Shown one piece after another: positions 36,683-45,075 of a DNA stretch of 64,000 nt. Every line of letters starts with the position of its first letter. The stretch's first letter is position 1. Position numbers and translations under genes: made by a program. The DNA is from Streptomyces sp. col6 (lineage in GTDB: Bacteria; Actinomycetota; Actinomycetes; Streptomycetales; Streptomycetaceae): assembly GCF_008042035.1 (NCBI RefSeq), contig NZ_RDBL01000006.1, positions 516,720 through 580,719 of the forward strand, written 5' to 3'. The notes under the pieces were generated by a model that searched no databases, had not been told where the DNA came from, and was given only the letters and a program-made list of their open reading frames with translations.

Positions 36683-37807
36683 GTGACTGAGATCGAGATC
36701 GGGCGCGGCAAGCGCGGCCGTCGGGCATACGCATTCGACGACATCGCCGTCGTCCCGAGCCGCCGGACCCGCGACCCGAAGGAGGTCTCGATCGCCTGGC
36801 AGATCGATGCCTACCGCTTCGAGCTGCCGTTCCTGGCCGCCCCCATGGACTCCGTGGTGTCCCCGCAGCACGCCATCCGCATCGGCGAGCTCGGCGGCCT
36901 CGGCGTCCTCAACCTGGAAGGGCTGTGGACCCGGCACGCCGACCCGCAGCCGCTGCTCGACGAGATCGCCGAGATGCCCGTCGAGACCGCGACCCGCCGG
37001 CTCCAGGAGATCTACTCCGCCCCCATCCAGGAGGAGCTGATCGGCCAGCGCATCAAGGAGGTGCGCGACTCCGGCGTCGTCACCGCCGCCGCGCTCTCCC
37101 CGCAGCGCACCGCCCAGTTCTCCAAGGCGGTCGTCGACGCGGGCGTCGACATCTTCGTCATCCGCGGCACCACGGTCTCCGCCGAGCACGTCTCGGGCGC
37201 GGCCGAGCCGCTGAACCTGAAGCAGTTCATCTACGAGCTGGACGTCCCGGTGATCGTCGGCGGCTGTGCCACGTACACCGCCGCCCTGCACCTGATGCGT
37301 ACGGGCGCGGCCGGTGTCCTCGTCGGCTTCGGCGGCGGCGCCGCGCACACCACGCGCAACGTGTTCGGCATCCAGGTTCCGATGGCGACCGCCGTGGCCG
37401 ACGTGGCCGGTGCCCGCCGCGACTACATGGACGAGTCCGGCGGCCGGTACGTGCACGTCATCGCGGACGGCGGCGTCGGCTGGTCCGGCGACCTGCCGAA
37501 GGCCATCGCCTGCGGCGCGGACGCCGTGATGATGGGCTCCCCGCTGGCCCGCGCGACGGACGCGCCGGGCCGGGGCCGGCACTGGGGCATGGAGGCCGTT
37601 CACGAGGACGTGCCGCGCGGCAAGCTGGTGGACCTGGGCTCGGTCGGGACGACGGAGGAGGTTCTGACGGGCCCCTCGCACACCCCGGACGGCTCGATGA
37701 ACATCTTCGGCGCCCTGCGCCGCGCGATGGCCACCACGGGCTACAGCGACCTCAAGGAGTTCCAGCGCGTCGAGGTGACGGTCGCGGACTCCCAGCACCG
37801 CCGCTGA
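36683..37807 (+). CDS. guaB3: GuaB3 family IMP dehydrogenase-related protein
   Basis: A 374-aa IMPDH/GMP-reductase-fold protein without CBS domains. The barrel is clear (YAFDDIAVVPSRRTRDPKEV, FLAAPMDSVVSPQHAIRIGE, VIADGGVGWSGDLPKAIACG). At the catalytic-loop position, GFGGGAAHTTRN replaces the GPGSICTTR of GuaB, so the nucleophilic Cys is a His. Cyanobacterial GuaB3 proteins have been reported as GMP reductases; this actinobacterial form may be catalytically altered or regulatory. Start is GTG 36683. Confidence 0.92.
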   Translation: MTEIEIGRGKRGRRAYAFDDIAVVPSRRTRDPKEVSIAWQIDAYRFELPFLAAPMDSVVSPQHAIRIGELGGLGVLNLEGLWTRHADPQPLLDEIAEMPVETATRRLQEIYSAPIQEELIGQRIKEVRDSGVVTAAALSPQRTAQFSKAVVDAGVDIFVIRGTTVSAEHVSGAAEPLNLKQFIYELDVPVIVGGCATYTAALHLMRTGAAGVLVGFGGGAAHTTRNVFGIQVPMATAVADVAGARRDYMDESGGRYVHVIADGGVGWSGDLPKAIACGADAVMMGSPLARATDAPGRGRHWGMEAVHEDVPRGKLVDLGSVGTTEEVLTGPSHTPDGSMNIFGALRRAMATTGYSDLKEFQRVEVTVADSQHRR

Positions 37808-37821
37808 GTTCTTCCGTACGT

Positions 37822-37867
37822 ACCCCGGAGGGCCCGGACCGCAGTCGCGGTCCGGGCCCTCCGGGGT
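37822..37867. terminator. Bidirectional terminator, 21-bp stem
   Basis: A perfect 21-bp inverted repeat (37822-37842 and 37847-37867, loop AGTC) in the convergent gap between guaB3 and the membrane-protein gene. Confidence 0.88.
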
Positions 37868-37889
37868 GTCTCGGGTGGGTGGCCCGGGA

Positions 37890-38420
37890 CTAGTCGGCCG
37901 TCTTGCGGGCCGTGGAGAACGCCACCACGGCGGCGATCGCGAAGAAGACGAAGCTCAGGAAGTCGGAGTCTTCCTTCCACACCTTGTTCAGGTCGCTGAA
38001 GTGGTCGAAGAAGATGTCCGTGACCGACAGCGGGAGCTGCTTGCTGATGATGATCGCCTCGCCCAGCAGCTGGCCGAGGTAGACACCGAGCAGCGCGAAG
38101 AGGCCGCTGAGGACGGGCAGGGCGGGGTTGCGGCCGCCGAGCTTGCCGGCCGCGAAGCCGACGATGGCACCGACACCCACGGCGGCGTAGCCGATCTCGT
38201 GCTTCGTGGCGCCGATGATCGCGCCGTAGATCCCGGCGGCGACGAGGGCGGCCACGAACGCGACGACAGCACCGAGCGCGATGTTGTTGCGCGCCGGCGG
38301 GGCCGGGGTGAACGGGGCGGGGCCGCCGAACGGGGCGCCGGGCTGCTGGCCGGCGAACGGGTTGCCGCCCTGGGGCTGACCGCCGTAGGGCTGGTTCGGC
38401 GGTGGTACGGACTGGCTCAT
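37890..38420 (-). CDS. Membrane protein with Pro/Gly/Gln-rich N-terminus
   Basis: A 176-aa protein. Residues 1-43 are Pro/Gly/Gln-rich and disordered (VPPPNQPYGGQPQGGNPFAG). Four spans follow: IALGAVVAFVAALVAAGIYG, YAAVGVGAIVGFAAG, ALPVLSGLFALLGVYLGQLL and FLSFVFFAIAAVVAFST. No catalytic motif. ATG 38420 has GGGGGAG upstream. Role unknown. Confidence 0.8.
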   Translation of the reverse strand: MSQSVPPPNQPYGGQPQGGNPFAGQQPGAPFGGPAPFTPAPPARNNIALGAVVAFVAALVAAGIYGAIIGATKHEIGYAAVGVGAIVGFAAGKLGGRNPALPVLSGLFALLGVYLGQLLGEAIIISKQLPLSVTDIFFDHFSDLNKVWKEDSDFLSFVFFAIAAVVAFSTARKTAD

Positions 38421-38542
38421 GCTGGGATCTCCCCCTGGGGACGTCTACGCACTGCTGTGCGAGGAGTGACGCCGCAGGCTAGCAGCCGGTTCCGACATCG
38501 GCCCACCGGAATCCTTGGGGGGACTGGGCTGAGGGCCCGTCA

Positions 38543-39805
38543 TCAGAGCCGGTGCGCGGCTCCGGCGGGGGTCGCGCCACGGGTGTCGAGGAGGAGTTGC
38601 GCCTTCACGGCGAGGCCCTGGAGGTCGTACGTACGGTGGTGCTGGAGCAGCACCGTGAGGTCCGCGCCGGCGGCCGCCTCGTACAGCGAATCGGCGCGGG
38701 GGACGGGGAGTTGGCGCACGCGCCAGTCCAGGACGTGCGGGTCGTGGAAGCCGATCTGGGCGCCCATGTCCATCAGCCGGGTGGCGATCTCGCGGGCGGG
38801 GGATGCCTCCTGGTCGGCGAGGTCGGGCTTGTAGGTGACGCCGAGAAGAAGGATTCTGGCGCCGCGCACGGCCTTCCCGTGTTCGTTGAGAAGAGTGGCG
38901 CAGCGCTGGATCACGTACTGCGGCATCCGGTCGTTGATCTCCTGCGCCAGCGAGACCATCCGCAGCGGGGGCCCGGGGGTGCGGCTGTTGTACGGGAGGT
39001 GGCCCGGGTCGACCGGGGCGCCGTGGCCGCCGACGCCGGGACCCGGGCGGAAGGGCTGGAAGCCGAACGGCTTGGTCTCGGCGCAGCGGATGACGTCCCA
39101 GAGGTCGACGCCGAGGTCGTGGCAGAGCACCGCCATCTCGTTGACCAGGGCGATGTTGACGTGCCGGAAGTTGGTCTCCAGGACCTTCGTCATCTCGGCC
39201 TCGCGCGGGCCCTTTGCGCGGACCACCTTGTCGGTGAGCCGGCCGTAGAAGGCGGCGGCGGACTCGGTGCAGGCGGGGGTGAGGCCGCCGATGACCTTGG
39301 GGGTGTTGGTGTAGACGTGGGTGCGGTTGCCGGGGTCGAGCCGGCTGGGGGAGTGCGCGAGGTGGAAGTCGCGCCCGCCGCGCAGCCCCGAGCCCTGCTC
39401 CAGGATCGGGAGCAGGAAGTTCTCCGTGGTGCCGGGGGGTACGGCCGATTCGAGGAGCACGGTGGTGTGCGGGCGCAGCCGGGCGGCCAGGGCGCGGGCC
39501 GCGTCGCCGACGGCGCTCAGGTCGAGGGCGCGGTCGGGACCGAGCGGGGTCGGCGCGCAGATCACGGCGGTGCGGACCCGGCCCAGCTCGGCCTGGTCGG
39601 TGGTGGGCCGGAAGCCCCCGGAGAGCATGCGGCGGATGTCGGACGCCGGGAGCGAGCCCTCGACCGGGGCGCGGCCGGCGGCGACCTCCGCGAAGGCCCG
39701 GGGGTCGGTGTCGTAGCCGATGGTCTGGATGCCGGCGTGGACGGCGGCCTGAGCGAGGGGCAGGCCGAGGTGGCCGAGTCCGATGACGGCGAGGTCTGCG
39801 GGCAC
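38543..39805 (-). CDS. UDP-glucose/GDP-mannose dehydrogenase family protein lacking the catalytic Cys
   Basis: A 420-aa nucleotide-sugar dehydrogenase homologue (UDP-N-acetyl-mannosamine or -glucosamine dehydrogenase type). It has VIGLGHLGLPLAQAAVHAG (NAD loop), ESAVPPGTTENFLLPILEQG, ETNFRHVNIALVNEM and a C-terminal domain (LLGVTYKPDLADQEASPARE). The active-site motif reads GVGGHGAPVDPGHL where the family has GGHCxPxDP, so the thiohemiacetal-forming Cys is Gly262. True oxidation to the uronate is thus doubtful. GTG 39805 is preferred; TTG 39850 is in frame upstream. Confidence 0.85.
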   Translation of the reverse strand: MPADLAVIGLGHLGLPLAQAAVHAGIQTIGYDTDPRAFAEVAAGRAPVEGSLPASDIRRMLSGGFRPTTDQAELGRVRTAVICAPTPLGPDRALDLSAVGDAARALAARLRPHTTVLLESAVPPGTTENFLLPILEQGSGLRGGRDFHLAHSPSRLDPGNRTHVYTNTPKVIGGLTPACTESAAAFYGRLTDKVVRAKGPREAEMTKVLETNFRHVNIALVNEMAVLCHDLGVDLWDVIRCAETKPFGFQPFRPGPGVGGHGAPVDPGHLPYNSRTPGPPLRMVSLAQEINDRMPQYVIQRCATLLNEHGKAVRGARILLLGVTYKPDLADQEASPAREIATRLMDMGAQIGFHDPHVLDWRVRQLPVPRADSLYEAAAGADLTVLLQHHRTYDLQGLAVKAQLLLDTRGATPAGAAHRL

Positions 39806-40052
39806 GTGGGTGGCCGTCCTTCCCTTAAGACCAGGAGACAGAAAGCGCAACCGCTGTGGACAGCGCTATGTCAGGTTAGGCGTAAATATGACCTATATGT
39901 CGCATTGTCGGGCCCTTGTCGTCGGGGTGTTGTCCACAGGCGGTGGCTGAAGTCGCCGAGCGCGGACAGAATCGATCTGTGGGCACGGGTCCCGAACGCA
40001 CGGTCGGGGCCGTATTCCGTGCCGGACCACCCCGATCCACCGGGAGGCAGCA

Positions 40053-41759
40053 GTGAGGACAGCGACACTGGGACCCGCGGAGCGCGCCGAGGCGCTCGCC
40101 GCCATGGCCGAGCGCGAACTGGACGTGCTGGTCGTGGGAGCGGGCGTGGTCGGCGCCGGCACGGCGCTGGACGCGGCCACCAGAGGGCTCTCGACCGGCC
40201 TGGTCGAGGCGCGCGACTGGGCGTCCGGCACGTCGAGCAGGTCGAGCAAGCTGATCCACGGCGGGCTGCGCTATCTGGAAATGCTCGACTTCGCCCTCGT
40301 ACGGGAGGCGCTGAAGGAGCGCGGGCTGCTCCTCGAACGGCTCGCCCCGCACCTGGTGAAGCCGGTGCCCTTCCTCTACCCCTTGCAGCACAAGGGCTGG
40401 GAGCGGCTGTACGCCGGTTCCGGCGTCGCGCTGTACGACGCGATGTCGGTCTCCTCCGGGCACGGCCGGGGCCTGCCCACGCACCGCCATCTCTCCCGCC
40501 GCCGGGCCCTGCGCATCGCTCCGGCCCTGAAGCGGGACGCCCTGGTGGGCGCCCTGCAGTACTACGACGCCCAGATGGACGACGCCCGCTATGTGGCCAC
40601 GCTGGTGCGCACCGCCGCCCTGTACGGCGCGCGGGTGGCGAACCGGGCGCGGGTGACCGGCTTCCTCCGGGAGGGCGAGCGCGTCGTCGGCGCCCTGGTG
40701 GAGGACGTCGAGGCGGGCGGCGAGTACGAGGTCAGGGCCAAGCAGGTGGTCAACGCGACCGGGGTCTGGACGGACGACACCCAGTCGCTGATCGGCGAGC
40801 GCGGGCAGTTCCACGTCCGCGCCTCCAAGGGCATCCACCTGGTCGTCCCCAAGGACCGCATCCACTCCTCCACCGGCCTGATCCTGCGCACCGAGAAGTC
40901 CGTCCTCTTCGTCATTCCCTGGGGCCGGCACTGGATCGTGGGCACCACGGACACCGACTGGGACCTGGACAAGGCGCACCCGGCCGCGTCCAGCGCCGAC
41001 ATCGACTACCTGCTCGAACATGTGAACTCGGTCCTGTCGACGCCCCTGACCAGGGACGACGTCGAGGGTGTCTACGCGGGCCTGCGGCCCCTGCTGGCCG
41101 GTGAGTCGGACGCCACCAGCAAGCTGTCCCGCGAGCACACCGTGGCCCACCCGGTGCCCGGTCTCGTCGTCGTGGCGGGCGGCAAGTACACGACGTACCG
41201 GGTGATGGCCAAGGACGCCGTGGACGAGGCGGTGCACGGCCTGGACCAGCGGGTCGCGGACTGCGTCACCGAGGACGTCCCGCTGCTGGGCGCCGAGGGC
41301 TACCGCGCGTTGTGGAACGCGCGGGCCAGGATCGCCGCCCGCACCGGCCTCCACGTCGCCCGGGTGGAGCATCTGCTCAACCGGTACGGCTCGATGACCG
41401 AGGAGCTCCTGGAGCTGATCGTCGCCGACCCCGTGCTGGGCGAGCCGCTGCCGGCCGCCGACGACTACCTCAAGGCCGAGATCGTGTACGCCGCCTCGCA
41501 CGAGGGGGCGCGTCACCTGGACGACGTACTCACCCGGCGCACCCGGATCTCCATCGAGACCTTCGACCGGGGCACCCGCTCGGCCCGGCTCTGCGCCGAG
41601 CTGATGGCGCCGGTCCTCGGCTGGGACGCCGGCCAGATCGACCGGGAGGTCGCGCACTACGAGAAGCGGGTGGAGGCGGAACGCGAGTCGCAGCGCCAGC
41701 CGGACGACCTGACGGCGGACGCGGCCCGGCTGGGGGCGCCGGACATCGTGCCGCTCTGA
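40053..41759 (+). CDS. glpD: Glycerol-3-phosphate dehydrogenase (FAD)
   Basis: Aerobic flavin enzyme oxidising glycerol-3-phosphate to DHAP and feeding electrons to quinone; 568 aa. FAD-binding start LDVLVVGAGVVGAGTALDAA, the GlpD signature SSKLIHGGLRYLE, ASKGIHLVVPKDRI, VIPWGRHWIVGTTDTDW, and GGKYTTYRVMAKDAVDEA. GTG 40053 has GGGAGG 9 nt upstream. It is divergent from the dehydrogenase homologue across about 250 bp. Confidence 0.95.
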   Translation: MRTATLGPAERAEALAAMAERELDVLVVGAGVVGAGTALDAATRGLSTGLVEARDWASGTSSRSSKLIHGGLRYLEMLDFALVREALKERGLLLERLAPHLVKPVPFLYPLQHKGWERLYAGSGVALYDAMSVSSGHGRGLPTHRHLSRRRALRIAPALKRDALVGALQYYDAQMDDARYVATLVRTAALYGARVANRARVTGFLREGERVVGALVEDVEAGGEYEVRAKQVVNATGVWTDDTQSLIGERGQFHVRASKGIHLVVPKDRIHSSTGLILRTEKSVLFVIPWGRHWIVGTTDTDWDLDKAHPAASSADIDYLLEHVNSVLSTPLTRDDVEGVYAGLRPLLAGESDATSKLSREHTVAHPVPGLVVVAGGKYTTYRVMAKDAVDEAVHGLDQRVADCVTEDVPLLGAEGYRALWNARARIAARTGLHVARVEHLLNRYGSMTEELLELIVADPVLGEPLPAADDYLKAEIVYAASHEGARHLDDVLTRRTRISIETFDRGTRSARLCAELMAPVLGWDAGQIDREVAHYEKRVEAERESQRQPDDLTADAARLGAPDIVPL

Positions 41760-41798
41760 GACCGGGTTGTGCCCGGGTCCGGGCCCGAGGCCCGGGGT

Positions 41799-42866
41799 TC
41801 AGCCCGCTTCCGGGCAGAACTCCGCCTCCAGGAGGCCGGATTCCAGGGCGTCCGCTCCGGTCAGGGTGTCCGTGTCGACGCGGTAGGTCAGCGTGTGGCG
41901 GCCGTCGCGGGTCGCGGCGGTGCGGACGTAGCTGCCCGCGATGCGGCCGTTGTGGCCCCAGACGGTGACCCCGCAGGACAGCCGCTCGGGGTAGACGCCG
42001 AGGCCGTAGGCGCCGTGCGCCGCCGAGGTGTCGAGCAGGGCGGACAGCTGAGCCGGTTTCAGCAGCCGCCCGTCCAGCAGGGCCGCGTAGAAACGGCTCA
42101 GGTCCCGGAGCGTGGAGATCAGCTCGCCCGCCGCCCCGGCGGTGCGCGGGTCCAGCTCGGTGACGTCGGTGAGGCGGCCGTCCGCCCGGGAGTAGGCCCG
42201 GCCGTGCGGCGCGGGCAGTGTGGTGCGGCTGCCGGGGAGGGAGGTGCCGGTGAGGCGGAGGGGAGCGATGACGCGGCGGCGGATCTCGGTCGCGTAGTCG
42301 TGACCGGTGACGCTGCGGACGACGAGGCCGAGTACGGCGTAATCGGTGTTGGAGTACGCGTAGGTGCCCGGGGCGGACGCGGGGCGGTGGGCGGTCGCGG
42401 TGCGGACGGCCGCTTCGGCGGAGAGGGGGTGTGCGGTGGCGTCGGAGGTGTAGTCGTACAGGCCGCTGGTGTGGCCCAACAGGGCGCGCAGGGTGATGCG
42501 ACGGCCGTCGTTGCCGTGCCCCCGGATCAGGCCGGGCAGGAAGCGCTCGACGGGGTCCGTCAGGCGCAGCCGCTTCTCGCCCGCGAGTTGGAGGACGACG
42601 ACCGCGACGAACGACTTCGTGACGCTGCCTGCCCGGAAGCGGTCCGCGTACCGGATGCCGGCCCCCGTCGAACGGAAGGTGTCCCGGGGCGAACGGGCCG
42701 GATCGCGCGCGAGCAGCGCCGCGTCGGGGGCGCCCCCCTGGACGGTGAACCGGGGGAGGTACAACGCCGCGGGGGTGAGGTGTGATTCGCTGGGCATGCG
42801 TGCCGTTCCGAGACCGCACAGGGCAAGCACCACCAGGGTGACGAGCCCGGCCCTCGGCATCGGCAT
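41799..42866 (-). CDS. Serine beta-lactamase-like hydrolase (D-Ala-D-Ala carboxypeptidase/class C type)
   Basis: A 355-aa secreted serine hydrolase. The signal peptide is at residues 4-22 (PRAGLVTLVVLALCGLGT). The active-site SxxK is S81-V-T-K84, the YxN motif is Y171-S-N173, and the third box is WGHNGR. Family members are carboxypeptidases, esterases or beta-lactamases; the substrate is unknown. ATG 42866 has GGAAGGG 11 nt upstream. Convergent with glpD. Confidence 0.87.
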   Translation of the reverse strand: MPMPRAGLVTLVVLALCGLGTARMPSESHLTPAALYLPRFTVQGGAPDAALLARDPARSPRDTFRSTGAGIRYADRFRAGSVTKSFVAVVVLQLAGEKRLRLTDPVERFLPGLIRGHGNDGRRITLRALLGHTSGLYDYTSDATAHPLSAEAAVRTATAHRPASAPGTYAYSNTDYAVLGLVVRSVTGHDYATEIRRRVIAPLRLTGTSLPGSRTTLPAPHGRAYSRADGRLTDVTELDPRTAGAAGELISTLRDLSRFYAALLDGRLLKPAQLSALLDTSAAHGAYGLGVYPERLSCGVTVWGHNGRIAGSYVRTAATRDGRHTLTYRVDTDTLTGADALESGLLEAEFCPEAG

Positions 42867-43032
42867 GACGGTATGTCCCTTCCGGGGCCACGGCCTTCGG
42901 GCGTACCGCGGGACTGTACGGACACGGCCTCGGCCCCCATCATGGCCGAGCCCAGGACCCGGCACCGGGACCGGTCCCGGGGTGAGGGACAATGAACGCT
43001 CTGCCAGGGCGGGTTGATCGCAGAGGGGACGC

Positions 43033-44886
43033 ATGTCGGAGGCGGAGCAGGCACGGGAGCCCCAACGGGACGAGGACGGACGGCTCCTTGCGGGGCGGTA
43101 CCGGCTCGGGGAGGTGCTCGGCCGGGGCGGTATGGGCACGGTCTGGCGTGCCGTCGACGAGACGCTGGGCCGCACGGTCGCGGTCAAGGAACTGCGGTTC
43201 CCCTCGGCCATCGACGAGGACGAGAAGCGCCGTCTCATCACGCGTACGCTGCGCGAGGCCAAGGCGATCGCACGCATCCGGAACAACGGCGCGGTCACGG
43301 TCTACGACGTGGTCGACGAGGACGACCGGCCGTGGATCGTCATGGAGCTCATCGAGGGCAAGTCGCTGGCCGAGGCGGTGCGCGAGGACGGTGTCCTGAC
43401 ACCGAAGCGGGCGGCCGAGGTCGGTCTCGCCATCCTCGACGTGCTGCGTTCGGCGCACCGCGAGGGCATCCTGCACCGTGACGTGAAGCCGTCCAACGTG
43501 CTGATCGCCGAGGACGGCCGGGTCGTGCTCACCGACTTCGGCATCGCCCAGGTCGAGGGCGACCCGTCGGTCACCTCCACCGGCATGCTCGTCGGCGCCC
43601 CCTCCTACATCTCGCCCGAGCGGGCGCGTGGTCACAAGCCCGGCCCGCCCGCCGACCTGTGGTCGCTGGGCGGCCTGCTGTACGCGAGCGTCGAGGGCTG
43701 CCCGCCGTACGACAAGGGCTCCGCGATCGCGACCCTGACCGCCGTGATGACCGAGCCGCTGGACCCGCCGAAGAACGCGGGCCCGCTGGAGGAGGTCATC
43801 TACGGGCTGCTCGCCCGCGACCCCGAGCAGCGGCTCGACGACGCGGGGGCACGCGCCCTGCTCAACGACGTCATCAGCTCCTTCGAGCAGCCGGAGCGCC
43901 CGGTTCCGCCGCCGGCCGACGCCACGCAGGTGATGGCGCTGCCCAAGGGCGTCGCCGAAGCCGGCCCCGCGAAGTCCGGCGAGGCGGGCGGCGGTCCCGG
44001 CGACCGGCTGCGCGGCGCGCTGCGCTCCGTGCGCAACGCCAAGGCGACGCCCGCCGCCGGCGCGGCAGCCGCCCCCGTCACCGCACCCCGGGCGTCGCTC
44101 ACGGACGTGGTGCCGCGCCGCACCCTGGCGATCATCGCGGCCGTCATCGTGCTCGCCGTCCTCGGCACGGTGCTGGCGCTCACCCTCGGCGGCGGCGATG
44201 ATTCCGCCGACGACTCCGGCAGGAAGAGCACCGGCGCGTCCGCGCCCGCCGGGACACCGAGCAGTGACGGTTCGTCCGGGTCGGCCGACTCCGAGCAGGG
44301 CGGCAGCGGCAAGGAGCAGGACGCCGGCCAGGACGCGGACAAGGGCAAGGGCGCCGGCCAGGGCGAGGACGACGACGCGGACAAGCAGGGCAAGGACGGT
44401 GCGAAGGACGGCAAGGCCGACGACGCCGTGCCGGCCGGCTACCGCACGGTGACCAACAAGCGGTTCCACTTCTCCATCGCGATGCCCAAGGGCTTCCGCT
44501 TCGACACCACCTCCGGGCAGGGCGCCGGCGCCATCTACAACGCCGACGGCGGCTTCCCCCGGCTCCAGGTCGACTACACCTCCTCGCCCGGCAACGACGC
44601 CGCCGCCTCGTGGAACTCCGCCCGGGGCGGGGTCGCCGCCTCCAGCACGAACTACCACCACCTGGGCATCAAGGAGGTGCAGTACAACGGCTATCCGACC
44701 GTCGCGGACTGGCAGTTCGAGCGTACGCAGCACGGGCAGCGCGTCCGGGTGCTCAACCGGGGCTTCAAGGCGGACAGCGACCACGGGTACGCGATCATGA
44801 TCAGCTGCAAGGCCGACGAGTGGGACGGCAAGGAGTGCCGGACGCTCCGCGAGACGGCGTTCGGCACGTTCAAGCCCGTCGACTGA
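43033..44886 (+). CDS. Membrane Ser/Thr protein kinase with extracytoplasmic domain
   Basis: A 617-aa PknB-type kinase. The domain at about residues 23-285 is complete: LGRGGMGTVWRA (Gly loop), K52, H148-R-D150 in ILHRDVKPSNV and D168-F-G. A juxtamembrane linker precedes one span at about 363-386 (TLAIIAAVIVLAVLGTVLAL). Outside the cell comes a charged Gly/Ser/Lys/Asp linker, then a roughly 165-aa sensor-like domain (GYRTVTNKRFHFSIAMPKGF). The same domain occurs in the next two genes. It is the first of three kinase-like genes on one strand. Confidence 0.93.
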   Translation: MSEAEQAREPQRDEDGRLLAGRYRLGEVLGRGGMGTVWRAVDETLGRTVAVKELRFPSAIDEDEKRRLITRTLREAKAIARIRNNGAVTVYDVVDEDDRPWIVMELIEGKSLAEAVREDGVLTPKRAAEVGLAILDVLRSAHREGILHRDVKPSNVLIAEDGRVVLTDFGIAQVEGDPSVTSTGMLVGAPSYISPERARGHKPGPPADLWSLGGLLYASVEGCPPYDKGSAIATLTAVMTEPLDPPKNAGPLEEVIYGLLARDPEQRLDDAGARALLNDVISSFEQPERPVPPPADATQVMALPKGVAEAGPAKSGEAGGGPGDRLRGALRSVRNAKATPAAGAAAAPVTAPRASLTDVVPRRTLAIIAAVIVLAVLGTVLALTLGGGDDSADDSGRKSTGASAPAGTPSSDGSSGSADSEQGGSGKEQDAGQDADKGKGAGQGEDDDADKQGKDGAKDGKADDAVPAGYRTVTNKRFHFSIAMPKGFRFDTTSGQGAGAIYNADGGFPRLQVDYTSSPGNDAAASWNSARGGVAASSTNYHHLGIKEVQYNGYPTVADWQFERTQHGQRVRVLNRGFKADSDHGYAIMISCKADEWDGKECRTLRETAFGTFKPVD

Positions 44887-45075
44887 CGGCCTGGGGTGTG
44901 TCCGCGCGGCCGGGATGCGCCGACCCTGCCGCGCGGCCGCCGCATGCCACGTATGGTGAGAGCCCGGAGACCGTACGCAGCCGAAACACGCAGTCAATTG
45001 CAGCGCAGGTGACTGTGATTGACCAGTTCGGTGCGGTCTTCGTGACCGGGGGACAGCGCGCTCTGGGGAGGCGTC

